Assembly: GCF_014699075.1 (NCBI RefSeq)
Contig: NZ_JACXAB010000001.1
Coordinates: forward strand, 434,001-498,000
Direction of reading: 5' to 3'
Source of the DNA: Microvirga sp.
GTDB taxonomy: Bacteria > Pseudomonadota > Alphaproteobacteria > Rhizobiales > Beijerinckiaceae
Length of the DNA stretch: 64,000 nt
Below are positions 1-7,928 of the stretch, one piece after another. Under the pieces are notes generated by a model. It worked only from the letters and a program-made list of their open reading frames with translations, was not told the origin of the DNA and ran no database searches. The position numbers and the translations under genes were made by a program. Positions within the stretch are counted from its first letter, which is position 1; the number at the start of each line of letters is the position of its first letter.

Positions 1-1286
1 AGTCCGTCCGCTTCATCGCCGAGCGCGATTCACTCAACGCTGCCATTCTTGCCCCCGACGCCGGACCTGGCTCGCCGGAATTCGACCTTTTCATCAAGGA
101 GGTCGCGAAGGAGATGACCGTCAAGGCCGGTCAGAAATGCACCGCAATCCGTCGCGCCATCGCTCCCAACGCGCATGTTCCTGCAGTCATCGAGGCTTTG
201 CGTGAGCGGCTCTCCAAGGTCACGGTCGGCAACCCCGAACTTGAGAACGTCCGCATGGGCCCGGTCGTCGGTCTCGGCCAGCGCCGCGATGTGCTGGCGC
301 AGGTGACGAAGCTGCGGAGCGAGGCTGACATCGTCGTCGGTGATCCGGAGAATTTCACGGTCGAGGGCGCGGACCGCGAGCGCGGCGCCTTCATTCCGCC
401 GCTTCTGCTGCACTGCCCGGATCCGATCCGCGCCACCAATGTGCATAGCGTCGAGGCCTTCGGCCCGGTCTGCACCGTCATGGGCTATGACGGGCTCGAC
501 CAGGCAATGGCGCTTGCGAATCGCGGCGACGGCAGCCTTGTGGCCTCGATCTATACCTATGATCCCGCAGTGGCATCCGATCTCGTCTTCGGTGTCGGCG
601 CTTTCCACGGACGTCTCGTGCTGATCGATCGCGACTGTGCCAAGGAACAGACCGGTCACGGCTCGCCGATGCCGCACATGGTGCATGGCGGGCCGGGACG
701 CGCTGGCGGCGGCGAGGAGCTCGGCGGCATGCGCGGCGTGCATCACTACATGCAGCGCACGGCCTTGCAGGGCTCGCCCGCCATGCTGTCGCGCGTGACG
801 CAGAGCTGGATCAAGGGCGCTCCCATGGTCCAGGAGGGGCGGCACCCCTTCCGCTACCACTTCGAGGACCTCGCCATCGGCCAGACCTTCATCTCGAAGG
901 AGCGCACGATCACTCTTGGGGATATCGAGCATTTTGCCGAGTTCACCGGCGACACCTTCTATGCCCACATGAGTGAAGAAGATACGAAGGACCACCCGTT
1001 CTTCCCCGGCCGCGTTGCCCATGGCTACCTGCTCCTGGCCTTCGCGGCAGGCCTGTTCGTCGATCCGGATCTGGGGCCGGTTCTGGCCAATTACGGCCTC
1101 GATTCCCTGCGCTTCCTCAAGCCTGTTCAGCCGGGCGAGACCATCAAGGTCCGGTTGACGGCAAAATCCAAGTCGCCACGCAACGAGCAGTATGGCGAGG
1201 TGCGCTGGGATGTGGAGATCACCACCGACAAGGACGAGACAGTGGCGACCTATGATCTCCTGACGATGAATGCAGTGCGTGCGTGA
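1..1286 (+). CDS. paaZ: PaaZ, C-terminal part (oxepin-CoA hydrolase / 3-oxo-5,6-dehydrosuberyl-CoA semialdehyde dehydrogenase), 5' truncated
   Basis: Bifunctional ring-cleavage enzyme of the phenylacetyl-CoA pathway, cut by the window start; the open frame begins at base 3 and shows about 427 residues. The first part is the end of the aldehyde dehydrogenase domain, including the catalytic cysteine in AGQKCTAIRR (around base 130). The last 150 residues are a MaoC-like hotdog hydratase domain with the typical FTGDTFYAH and FPGRVAHGY motifs, which hydrolyses oxepin-CoA. This ALDH-MaoC fusion order is diagnostic of PaaZ. A thioesterase gene follows 104 bases downstream on the same strand. The identification is firm; only the missing N-terminus is unknown. 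Confidence 0.93.
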   Translation, partial: SVRFIAERDSLNAAILAPDAGPGSPEFDLFIKEVAKEMTVKAGQKCTAIRRAIAPNAHVPAVIEALRERLSKVTVGNPELENVRMGPVVGLGQRRDVLAQVTKLRSEADIVVGDPENFTVEGADRERGAFIPPLLLHCPDPIRATNVHSVEAFGPVCTVMGYDGLDQAMALANRGDGSLVASIYTYDPAVASDLVFGVGAFHGRLVLIDRDCAKEQTGHGSPMPHMVHGGPGRAGGGEELGGMRGVHHYMQRTALQGSPAMLSRVTQSWIKGAPMVQEGRHPFRYHFEDLAIGQTFISKERTITLGDIEHFAEFTGDTFYAHMSEEDTKDHPFFPGRVAHGYLLLAFAAGLFVDPDLGPVLANYGLDSLRFLKPVQPGETIKVRLTAKSKSPRNEQYGEVRWDVEITTDKDETVATYDLLTMNAVRA

Positions 1287-1390
1287 TGGAAGATTATTGG
1301 CAGCGCATGCCGGTTGCTTTGAGATAAGACTGGTATCTGCCGCTTCGTCACGGCTGGGAGCGGATATCAGAAGAATGTTTGGGGGAATCA

Positions 1391-1816
1391 ATGTCCACGT
1401 TCGACCAGGCCACCGCCGAGCGGATGCTCACCGATGTCTTTGCGCCCTGGATTCAGGCGCTCGAACTCTCCATCGAGAGCCTCAGCCCTGAGGGCGCGGT
1501 TCTGCGCATGCCGTTCTCGGAGAGGCTGTGCCGCGACAATGGCGTGATCTGCGGGCAGGCGCTCATGAGCCTGGCCGACACTGCCATGGTGTTCGCCGTC
1601 TCCTCGGCTGGAGGTGCCTATAGGCCCATGACCACGGTCGATCAGACGATGCACTTCCTGCGTCCGGCGGCGAGCGCCGATGTGCTGGCGGAGGCGAAGG
1701 TGGTGCGCTTGGGGCGGACCATGGCCTTCGGCAGCGTGACGCTCACCACGGTTGGCGACAGCCGGCCCGTCGCCATCGCGCAGCTTGCTTACGCGCTGCT
1801 GCCTGAGAGCAAATAA
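1391..1816 (+). CDS. PaaI-family hotdog thioesterase
   Basis: A 141-residue single-domain hotdog-fold acyl-CoA thioesterase. The ATG at 1391 is preceded by a good ribosome binding site (GGGGGAA), so I prefer it to the in-frame TTG twelve bases upstream. The central helix contains the conserved LADTA acidic turn and the later strand reads TVDQTMHFLRPA, typical of the PaaI/4HBT group. The residues before the helix are ICGQ rather than the usual HGG, so the catalytic details may differ from classical PaaI. Its position just behind paaZ suggests it releases CoA from stalled or dead-end aryl-CoA intermediates; that role is inferred from context. The family assignment is solid, the substrate is not known. 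Confidence 0.8.
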   Translation: MSTFDQATAERMLTDVFAPWIQALELSIESLSPEGAVLRMPFSERLCRDNGVICGQALMSLADTAMVFAVSSAGGAYRPMTTVDQTMHFLRPAASADVLAEAKVVRLGRTMAFGSVTLTTVGDSRPVAIAQLAYALLPESK

Positions 1817-1829
1817 AATCAGCCGTACT

Positions 1830-2285
1830 TCAGAACGGCAGTGCCACGCTGGTCTTGATCTCTTTCAGGACCACGTTGGTGCGCACATATCGGATGCCGG
1901 GCAGGCGGAACATGAATTCGTCGAGAAACGCGTTGTAGGCCTTCATGTCGCGCACCACGACCCGCAGGTGGTAATCGGCGTCGCCCGTGGTGGCGAAGCA
2001 TTCCAGCACCTCGGCCCGCTCTGTCACACGTGAAACGAACTCGTCGACGAATGTTGCGTCGTGCCGCTCCAGGGACACGTGAAGGATCGCCGAGGTGGTG
2101 AAGCCGGCCTTCTCCCGATCCACCAGGGCGGAATAGCCGGTGATTACCCCGATTTCTTCCAGCGCCCGAACGCGCCGCCAGCAGGCGGAGGTCGACATGC
2201 CCACGTTCTCGGCCAGCTGCTGGTTTGTGGTGCGTCCCTCATTCTGCAGCTGCGCTAGAATATGCTCGTCCTGCTTCTCCAACAT
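1830..2285 (-). CDS. Lrp/AsnC-family transcriptional regulator
   Basis: A 151-residue regulator with an N-terminal winged helix-turn-helix (NQQLAENVGMSTSACWRRVRALE) split here only in description, followed by a RAM/AsnC ligand-binding domain ending in TNVVLKEIK. I chose the ATG at 2285 because GGGAAGG lies just before it and the protein then begins with the family-typical MLEKQDEHIL; an upstream in-frame extension to 2345 lacks family similarity. It is divergent from the indolepyruvate ferredoxin oxidoreductase gene at 2442 and convergent with the thioesterase. Lrp/AsnC members next to such oxidoreductases usually sense amino acids or their keto acids, so control of the divergent gene is likely but inferred. 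Confidence 0.9.
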   Translation of the reverse strand: MLEKQDEHILAQLQNEGRTTNQQLAENVGMSTSACWRRVRALEEIGVITGYSALVDREKAGFTTSAILHVSLERHDATFVDEFVSRVTERAEVLECFATTGDADYHLRVVVRDMKAYNAFLDEFMFRLPGIRYVRTNVVLKEIKTSVALPF

Positions 2286-2297
2286 CGCGCCTTCCCA

Positions 2298-2314
2298 TTG
2301 GTAGTTCTTACCAA
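2298..2314. promoter_or_regulatory. Palindromic operator candidate of the Lrp/AsnC regulator
   Basis: TTGGTA-GTTCT-TACCAA, a perfect 6+6 inverted repeat with a 5-base spacer. It sits 13 bases upstream of the regulator's start codon and 128 bases upstream of the divergent oxidoreductase gene. Position and symmetry fit an autoregulatory site; binding is not shown. Confidence 0.45.
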
Positions 2315-2441
2315 ATATAGCGCTCAGGTTCGGAGCATCTACCACAAAGAGGCCCTGACGAGGAACAAAGAGAAAGCACCTACCAGCCGTTCGGGACTAC
2401 CATAGTTAGCCAGAACAGAGCTTCTCCTTGAGGTCAGGCTG

Positions 2442-5400
2442 ATGACACGCGTTCCGTCCCTTGACGATTACCGGCTCTCCGACCGCTATGCCCGCGAGAC
2501 CGGCCGGGTGTTGCTCACCGGCACACAGGCCATCATCCGCATCGTGCTCGACCAAGCCAAACGCGACCGGCTGACTGGCCTCAACACGGCCGGCTTTGTG
2601 TCGGGCTATCGCGGCTCGCCGCTCGGCGGCGTCGATCTCGAATTCTGGCGCATCAAGGAGCAGCTGAAGGAGCACCGGATCGAATTCCTGCCCGCCGTCA
2701 ACGAGGATCTCGCCGCAACCGCGGTGCTGGGCTCGCAGCAGGTGGAGACCGACCCCAACCGGCAGGTCGAGGGCGTGTTCGGCCTCTGGTACGGCAAGGG
2801 ACCCGGCGTCGACCGCTCGGGCGATGCCCTGAAGCACGGCAACGCCTATGGCTCGTCGCCCCATGGCGGCGTGCTGGTGGTGGCGGGCGATGACCATGGC
2901 TGCGTGTCCTCGTCGATGCCGCACCAATCCGACGTCGCCTTCATGAGTTGGTTCATGCCGACGCTGCATCCAGCGAGTGTGGCCGAGTACCTGGAGTTCG
3001 GCGAGTACGGTTATGCACTGAGCCGCTTCTCCGGCATGTGGGTCGGCTTCAAGGCGGTGTCCGAGATCGTCGAATCCGGCACCTCCGTCGAGCTGCGCCC
3101 GGCGCGCCGGTTCGCCGAGCCCGATTTCACCCCGCCTCCCGGAGGCCTGCATTACCGCTGGCCGGATCTGCCGGGACCGCAGATCGAAGAGCGCATGGAG
3201 GCGAAGAAGCACGCGGTCTATGCCTTCGCCAAAGCCAACCCCATCGACCGGCGCATCTACGACATCCCGGATGCCTCCTACGGCATCGTCACGGCCGGCA
3301 AGGCCCATCTCGACCTCATGGAGGCGCTTCGCCTCATCGGCCTCGACGAGGCGGCCTGCCGTCTGCACGGCATCGACATCTACAAGGTCGGCATGGTGTG
3401 GCCGCTGCCGCTGCACGACGCCATGGAATTCGTGAGGGGCAAGCGCGAGATCCTCGTGGTCGAGGAGAAACGCGGCATCATCGAGAGCCAGTTCAAGGAA
3501 TACTTCTACGACTACCCGGGCTCGAAGCCCGAGCGCATGGTCGGCAAGCACGATGAGATGGGCCAGCGGCTCATCCCCTGGACGGGAGAGCTCACGCCGC
3601 GCTTTCTCGCCGACGTTCTGGCCAAGCGCCTCGACCCGATCTTTCCCGATCTCAACCTCGCGCAGCGCGTCGCCGCCCTCACGCCCGACGCGGAACGCGT
3701 GATCGCGGTGCCGGGCGCAACGCGCACGCCCTATTTCTGCCCCGGCTGCCCGCACAACACCTCCACCAAGGTGCCGGAAGGCTCGAAAGCGCTGGCCGGC
3801 ATCGGCTGCCACTTCATGGCAAGCTGGATGGACCGCGAGACCTCGTCCCTGATCCAGATGGGCGGCGAAGGCGTGAACTGGGCGGCGTCATCCAAGTTCA
3901 CCGGCCAGGGCCACATCTTCCAGAATCTGGGCGAAGGCACCTATTACCATTCGGGCTCCATGGCGATCCGACAGGCCATGGCCGCGGGCGCCAACATCAC
4001 CTACAAGATCCTCTTCAACGACGCGGTCGCCATGACCGGCGGCCAGCCGGTGGATGGACCCATCAGCGTCTATGCCATCGCGCACAGCGTGAGGGCGGAA
4101 GGCGTGCAGCGCATCGCGCTCGTGTCGGACGATCCTGACAAATTCATTCCCGCCGATCTGCCGAAAGGCGTGACGATCCACCATCGCGACGACCTCGATG
4201 GAGTGCAGAAGGAGCTGCGCAACATCTCCGGCGTGACGGTGCTGATCTACGAGCAGACCTGCGCCACCGAGAAGCGCCGCCGCCGCAAGCGCGGCCAGAT
4301 GGAGGACCCGAAGCGCTTTGCCACTATCAACGATCTTGTCTGCGAAGGCTGCGGCGACTGCTCGGTGGCGTCGAACTGCCTGAGCGTGGAGCCGAAGGAA
4401 ACCCCCTTCGGGCGCAAGCGCAAGATCAACCTCTCCACCTGCAACAAGGACTTCTCGTGCCTGGACGGCTTCTGCCCGAGCTTTGTCACGGTCGAGGGCG
4501 CTACGCGCCGGGCGAAGACCACGTCCGCCTTCGATGCGGCGGCACGCGCCGCGTCCCTGCCCTCACCGGTTCTCCCCGCGCTAGAGAAACCCTTCGACCT
4601 GCTCGTCACGGGCGTCGGCGGCACGGGCGTCGTCACGATCGGCGCGCTCATCAGCATGGCGGCGCATCTCGAAGGGCGCGGCGTGTCGGTGCTCGACTTC
4701 ACGGGCTTCGCGCAGAAGTTCGGACCGGTGCTGAGCTATCTGCGCATCGCTGCCGATCCGACCGAACTGAACCAGGTGCGCATCGACCAGGGCGCGGCGG
4801 ATGCGCTGATCGGCTGCGATCTCGTGGTCAGCTCCTCGCCCAAGGCCTCCGGCACATACCGGCACGGCACCAGGGCGGTGATGAACACCGCCGAGATGCC
4901 CACCGGCGATGTGGTGCGCTTCCGCGACGCGGATCTCGCGAGCCGCACGCGGCTTCGCGCCATCGAACGCGTCATCGGTGCGGGCAACATGGCAACCGTC
5001 AATGCCAATGCGTTGGCCGAGACGCTGCTCGGCGACACGGTTTTCGCCAACGTGATGATGCTGGGCTTTGCCTGGCAGCAGGGGCTCGTGCCGGTCTCGT
5101 TCGAAGCCCTGTCGCGCGCCATCGAACTCAACGGCGTGGCGGTCGAGCGCAACCGGCAGGCCTTCGCCTGGGGACGCCTGCTCAGCGCCGACCCGGATGT
5201 CGTGCATGAGATCGCGAACGATAAGCCGGACGAGCCCGAAACGCTGGATCAGGTGATCGCCCGGCGGGTTGCTTTCCTCACCGATTATCAGGATGCGCTC
5301 TACGCCGGCCGCTACGCGATGATGGTGTCCCGGGTCCGTAAAGCTGAAATTGCGCTTGGGTCCGAGACCCTCACCGATGCGGTGGCGCGCTCATTGTTCA

Positions 5401-5912
5401 AGCTCATGGCCTACAAGGACGAGTACGAGGTCGCGCGCCTTCACATGGAGAGCGGCTTCCTCGACAAGCTGCAGCAGGAATTCGACGGCGACTTTACGGT
5501 GAAGTACCATCTGGCGCCGCCGCTTCTCGCCTCCAAGCGCGACGCGCGGGGCCGCCCGAAGAAGCGCGCCTTCGGCCAGTGGGTTCAGACGCCCATGCGG
5601 GTGCTGGCGAAGATGAAGATCGTTCGCGGCACGCCGTTCGACATCTTCGGCTATACGGCCGAGCGGCGCACGGAGCGCGCTCTGATCGGCTGGTACGAGG
5701 CGCAGGTCGAGCGTATTCTTGCAAGCCTCAAGGCGGAGCGCTTCACCGACCTGCTGGCGATCGCGCAGGCTCCAATGGACATCCGCGGCTACGGCCCGGT
5801 GAAGGAAGCGGCCATCCACAAGGTTCAGGCGGAGGTGGAGCGCCTGTGGGCACGGGAGACTGAGCAGCCGGAGGTGATCGACACGCGGACGCACGAGGCC
5901 GTTCACGCGTGA
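2442..5912 (+). CDS. Indolepyruvate ferredoxin oxidoreductase, fused alpha-beta form
   Basis: A 1156-residue fused 2-oxoacid:ferredoxin oxidoreductase that decarboxylates aryl-pyruvates (indolepyruvate, phenylpyruvate) to aryl-acetyl-CoA with thiamine diphosphate and iron-sulfur clusters. In order: an N-terminal pyrimidine-binding domain (SGYRGSPLGGVD near residue 55), a TPP-binding domain starting at CPGCPHNTS (about residue 433), cysteine-rich cluster ligands CEGCGDC and CNKDFSC (about residues 634-680), and the gamma domain with GVGGTGVVTIG (about 723). The single-chain layout and length match the proteobacterial form. The ATG at 2442 directly precedes family-like sequence. It stands alone, divergent from the Lrp-type regulator. 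The substrate range cannot be read from the sequence. Confidence 0.93.
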   Translation: MTRVPSLDDYRLSDRYARETGRVLLTGTQAIIRIVLDQAKRDRLTGLNTAGFVSGYRGSPLGGVDLEFWRIKEQLKEHRIEFLPAVNEDLAATAVLGSQQVETDPNRQVEGVFGLWYGKGPGVDRSGDALKHGNAYGSSPHGGVLVVAGDDHGCVSSSMPHQSDVAFMSWFMPTLHPASVAEYLEFGEYGYALSRFSGMWVGFKAVSEIVESGTSVELRPARRFAEPDFTPPPGGLHYRWPDLPGPQIEERMEAKKHAVYAFAKANPIDRRIYDIPDASYGIVTAGKAHLDLMEALRLIGLDEAACRLHGIDIYKVGMVWPLPLHDAMEFVRGKREILVVEEKRGIIESQFKEYFYDYPGSKPERMVGKHDEMGQRLIPWTGELTPRFLADVLAKRLDPIFPDLNLAQRVAALTPDAERVIAVPGATRTPYFCPGCPHNTSTKVPEGSKALAGIGCHFMASWMDRETSSLIQMGGEGVNWAASSKFTGQGHIFQNLGEGTYYHSGSMAIRQAMAAGANITYKILFNDAVAMTGGQPVDGPISVYAIAHSVRAEGVQRIALVSDDPDKFIPADLPKGVTIHHRDDLDGVQKELRNISGVTVLIYEQTCATEKRRRRKRGQMEDPKRFATINDLVCEGCGDCSVASNCLSVEPKETPFGRKRKINLSTCNKDFSCLDGFCPSFVTVEGATRRAKTTSAFDAAARAASLPSPVLPALEKPFDLLVTGVGGTGVVTIGALISMAAHLEGRGVSVLDFTGFAQKFGPVLSYLRIAADPTELNQVRIDQGAADALIGCDLVVSSSPKASGTYRHGTRAVMNTAEMPTGDVVRFRDADLASRTRLRAIERVIGAGNMATVNANALAETLLGDTVFANVMMLGFAWQQGLVPVSFEALSRAIELNGVAVERNRQAFAWGRLLSADPDVVHEIANDKPDEPETLDQVIARRVAFLTDYQDALYAGRYAMMVSRVRKAEIALGSETLTDAVARSLFKLMAYKDEYEVARLHMESGFLDKLQQEFDGDFTVKYHLAPPLLASKRDARGRPKKRAFGQWVQTPMRVLAKMKIVRGTPFDIFGYTAERRTERALIGWYEAQVERILASLKAERFTDLLAIAQAPMDIRGYGPVKEAAIHKVQAEVERLWARETEQPEVIDTRTHEAVHA

Positions 5913-5956
5913 AAACCCGACCAGCTTGGGTCGAGAAGCTGTGCCTGTTGGTCCGT

Positions 5957-6094
5957 GTCATTCCGGGGCGAGCGTTAGCGAGAGCCCGGAATCCATAACC
6001 ACCACGTCTGAAGAATAAGCGATTAGCGTAGCGCCTCTTTCTGCACCGTTAGCGTTTATGGATTCCGGGCTCCGCTGCGCGGCCCCGGAATGAC
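5957..6094. repeat. Palindromic intergenic repeat A
   Basis: Two inverted arms, GTCATTCCGGGG...CCGGAATCCATAA (5957-5998) and TTATGGATTCCGGG...CCCCGGAATGAC (6055-6094), enclose a central segment. The arms can fold into a long cruciform or RNA hairpin. This sequence type is dispersed in intergenic regions of many Hyphomicrobiales genomes. It starts 44 bases after the stop codon of the oxidoreductase. Confidence 0.8.
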
Positions 6095-6110
6095 GAATGT
6101 GACGATAAGG

Positions 6111-6210
6111 GTGTCATTCCCCGCCGGAGCGCAGCGGAGGGGAAGGGAATCCACTCACACATGCGGCGCTATGGATCCCCTTCCCGCACTTCGTGCGCCG
6201 GGGATGACAC
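6111..6210. repeat. Palindromic intergenic repeat B
   Basis: GTGTCATTCCCC at 6111 pairs with the matching GGGGATGACAC at 6200. An inner pair (GGGAATCCA and TGGATCCCC) flanks the centre. It is related to, but not the same as, repeat A, and lies 16 bases after it. Confidence 0.75.
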
Positions 6211-6217
6211 TCTCTCC

Positions 6218-6253
6218 GTCATGGCCGGGCTTGTCCCGGCCATCCACGTCTTT
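6218..6253. repeat. Short palindromic repeat C
   Basis: GTCATGGCCGGGCTTGTCCCGGCCATCCACGTCTT-type unit, given here in words because of length: a GGCCGGG / CCCGGCC stem with a short loop, followed by CACGTC. It is a dispersed Hyphomicrobiales intergenic unit, and here it is a single copy between repeats B and D. Confidence 0.7.
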
Positions 6254-6275
6254 GGACCGCTGCGGCTCCTTCCGC

Positions 6276-6378
6276 CCTCATCCTGAGGAGGTGACGCAGT
6301 GACCGTCTCGAAGGAGGCTCCAGAGAGCACTGGACGATCCTTCGAGACGCAGCCTGACGGCTGCTCCTCAGGATGAGG
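6276..6378. repeat. Palindromic intergenic repeat D
   Basis: The outer arms CCTCATCCTGAGGAG (6276) and CTCCTCAGGATGAGG (6364) are exact inverted copies. An inner pair, CGTCTCGAAGG and CCTTCGAGACG, continues the stem. The composite run A-B-C-D fills almost the whole gene-free stretch 5913-6454. It could also help to end transcription between the convergent neighbours. Confidence 0.8.
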
Positions 6379-6454
6379 CCGGTGGGTTTGATGTTGGAGG
6401 TCCGTGCATGAGCCGTGGCAGGGCGGTTGAGAGAAGGCGCTCCCCTCAAGCCTG

Positions 6455-6862
6455 TCAGGAAACGCCGCTGTTCTGCGGCCGCCGGGCCATCACGTCGTGC
6501 AGCGCTGCGACCAGATCGTCCGGCATGATGGGCTTGTGCAGGAAGGTGGCGTTGGGCGGCAGGTCGCCGGGTCCCGGGCCGGTCTTGCCGGAGATCACCA
6601 GGACGGCCACCTCCGGCCAGCCCTGCCGGACCAGACGGGCAAACTCGAAGCCGTCCATGGAGCCGGGCATGTCCACGTCGGTCAGGATGGCGTCGATCTC
6701 GGGTCGCGATTTCAGGAGCTCGAACGCCTCATCGGCGTCCTGAGCCTCGACAACCCAGAACTCGGACTCTTTGAGAATGTCGACCTGGGTGAGGCGAACA
6801 AGAGGTTCGTCCTCCACCAGCAGAACAACAGGGTGCTTTACGATGCGGCGGTGCGGTTTCAT
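6455..6862 (-). CDS. Stand-alone response regulator receiver protein
   Basis: A 135-residue single receiver domain with no output domain. It has the acidic pocket (LLVEDEP), the phosphoacceptor Asp in ILTDVDMPG, the Ser/Thr switch position in VISGKT and the Lys in LHKPI. Its GSMDG insert after the active site is shared with the neighbouring receiver at 6952. It is the last of three minus-strand receiver genes, separated by 89 bases from the next. Proteins of this size act as phospho-sinks or protein-binding switches; the cognate kinase is not in view. Confidence 0.85.
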   Translation of the reverse strand: MKPHRRIVKHPVVLLVEDEPLVRLTQVDILKESEFWVVEAQDADEAFELLKSRPEIDAILTDVDMPGSMDGFEFARLVRQGWPEVAVLVISGKTGPGPGDLPPNATFLHKPIMPDDLVAALHDVMARRPQNSGVS

Positions 6863-6951
6863 CCTGCAAGAAACGGGTATGACTTTGTCAGGTTCCCTGC
6901 CATCGAGGAGCCGTGATGCTGCGGCGCAGCGATCGTAGGGGGGAGGCAGGA

Positions 6952-7374
6952 TCAGAAGCGCTTGGCCGTGGCCTTCAGCTGCTTGATTCGGTCAACGACC
7001 TCCTGCGTGTGATACGGCTTCTTCATCAGGGGGCCGGCTTCGCAGAGGGTTCCGGCGATGTCGGCCGACCGCTCGGCCCCGGAGGTGAGGATGACCTGTG
7101 TGTCGGGCATATTGGACCGGACCCAGCGGGCAAGCCAAAAGCCGTCCATGTCCCCCGGCATCTCGACGTCGCTGAACACGATGTCGACGGACACCTCCGG
7201 GGCTTGGAGGATGAGGATGGCCTCCTCGGCGCTGACAGCCTCATGGACCCGATAGCCGCATTCTCGCAGGTATTCGGCAACCACAAGACGGATCAGGACC
7301 TCATCCTCGACGACGAGGATGGTCTGGAGGGGGGTGTCGGCCTCGGCCGAAAGATGGGTCGATGACGTGCTCAC
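6952..7374 (-). CDS. Stand-alone response regulator receiver protein
   Basis: A 140-residue receiver-only protein. The acidic pair lies in LVVEDEV, the phosphoacceptor Asp in VFSDVEMPG, the switch Thr/Ser in ILTSGAE and the Lys in MKKPYHT, so it should be phosphorylatable. It belongs to the same branch as the proteins at 6455 and 7929, which share the pattern SDVEMP followed by a Gly-Met/Asp insertion. It lies 39 bases downstream of the degenerate receiver at 7414 and may be cotranscribed with it. The target is unknown. Confidence 0.85.
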   Translation of the reverse strand: MSTSSTHLSAEADTPLQTILVVEDEVLIRLVVAEYLRECGYRVHEAVSAEEAILILQAPEVSVDIVFSDVEMPGDMDGFWLARWVRSNMPDTQVILTSGAERSADIAGTLCEAGPLMKKPYHTQEVVDRIKQLKATAKRF

Positions 7375-7413
7375 GCAAAGCTAACCGCCGAGCTTTTGCC
7401 TTTGTTCCTGCGG

Positions 7414-7809
7414 TCAAGCTTGTGGAGGCGGCTGCCAGTTCAGGCTCTGCGCGGCGAGCGCGGCAATCTCGGCAGCCTGGTAGGGCTTGCGGACGAAAGG
7501 TCCGAGGTTGTCTGGCAGATCCGTCTCCCCGGACGTGACGATCATCTTCGTCGGGACCGGGCTCTCGCGAAGGTGACGTACCACGTCCCAGCCGCCAGCA
7601 CCCGGCAGGTCAAGGGCCAGGACCAGAAGATCGACCGGGACGGCATCGAGCACGGTCAGCGCCTCCGGTGCGGAGCCGGCCTCCAGCACCTTGAACCCCC
7701 AAGCCCGCAGCTCGTCGCTGACACGATACCGGATCCGGATATCCCCTTCGACAACAAGGATCGTCGGCGGGGTCCGGCGTGGAAGAACCGTAACGGATGC
7801 AGCACTCAT
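7414..7809 (-). CDS. Pseudo-receiver protein lacking the phosphoacceptor Asp
   Basis: A 131-residue receiver-fold protein starting at the ATG at 7809; an in-frame extension to 7929 would overlap the divergent gene and has no receiver similarity. It keeps ILVVEG at strand 1, TSGET at the switch strand and VRKPYQ at the conserved Lys. The active-site strand reads VDLLVLALDLPG, so Ala takes the place of the phosphoacceptor Asp when aligned with VDIVFSDVEMPG of the neighbour at 6952. The second acidic residue of the pocket is also lost (EG for ED). Phosphorylation-independent signalling or competition with its paralogues is likely, as an inference. Confidence 0.8.
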   Translation of the reverse strand: MSAASVTVLPRRTPPTILVVEGDIRIRYRVSDELRAWGFKVLEAGSAPEALTVLDAVPVDLLVLALDLPGAGGWDVVRHLRESPVPTKMIVTSGETDLPDNLGPFVRKPYQAAEIAALAAQSLNWQPPPQA

Positions 7810-7928
7810 TCTTGCCCCAGACGCATACAACAGGCGGACAACGTGGTGGCGCCCTGTGGGTTCTCCTGCGCCGTGCGCTAAGTCACCACGCGGGAAAGGG
7901 TGGCTCTCGCACGTGGAACCGTCTATCA

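Noticed and set aside
30-1391. A 453-codon open frame antisense to paaZ
   Set aside because: It mirrors the codon periodicity of the high-GC paaZ and shows no protein family features.
2406-3812. A 468-codon frame antisense to the oxidoreductase gene
   Set aside because: The sense strand encodes a clear conserved enzyme; the antisense frame is a high-GC shadow rich in Arg, His and Ala.
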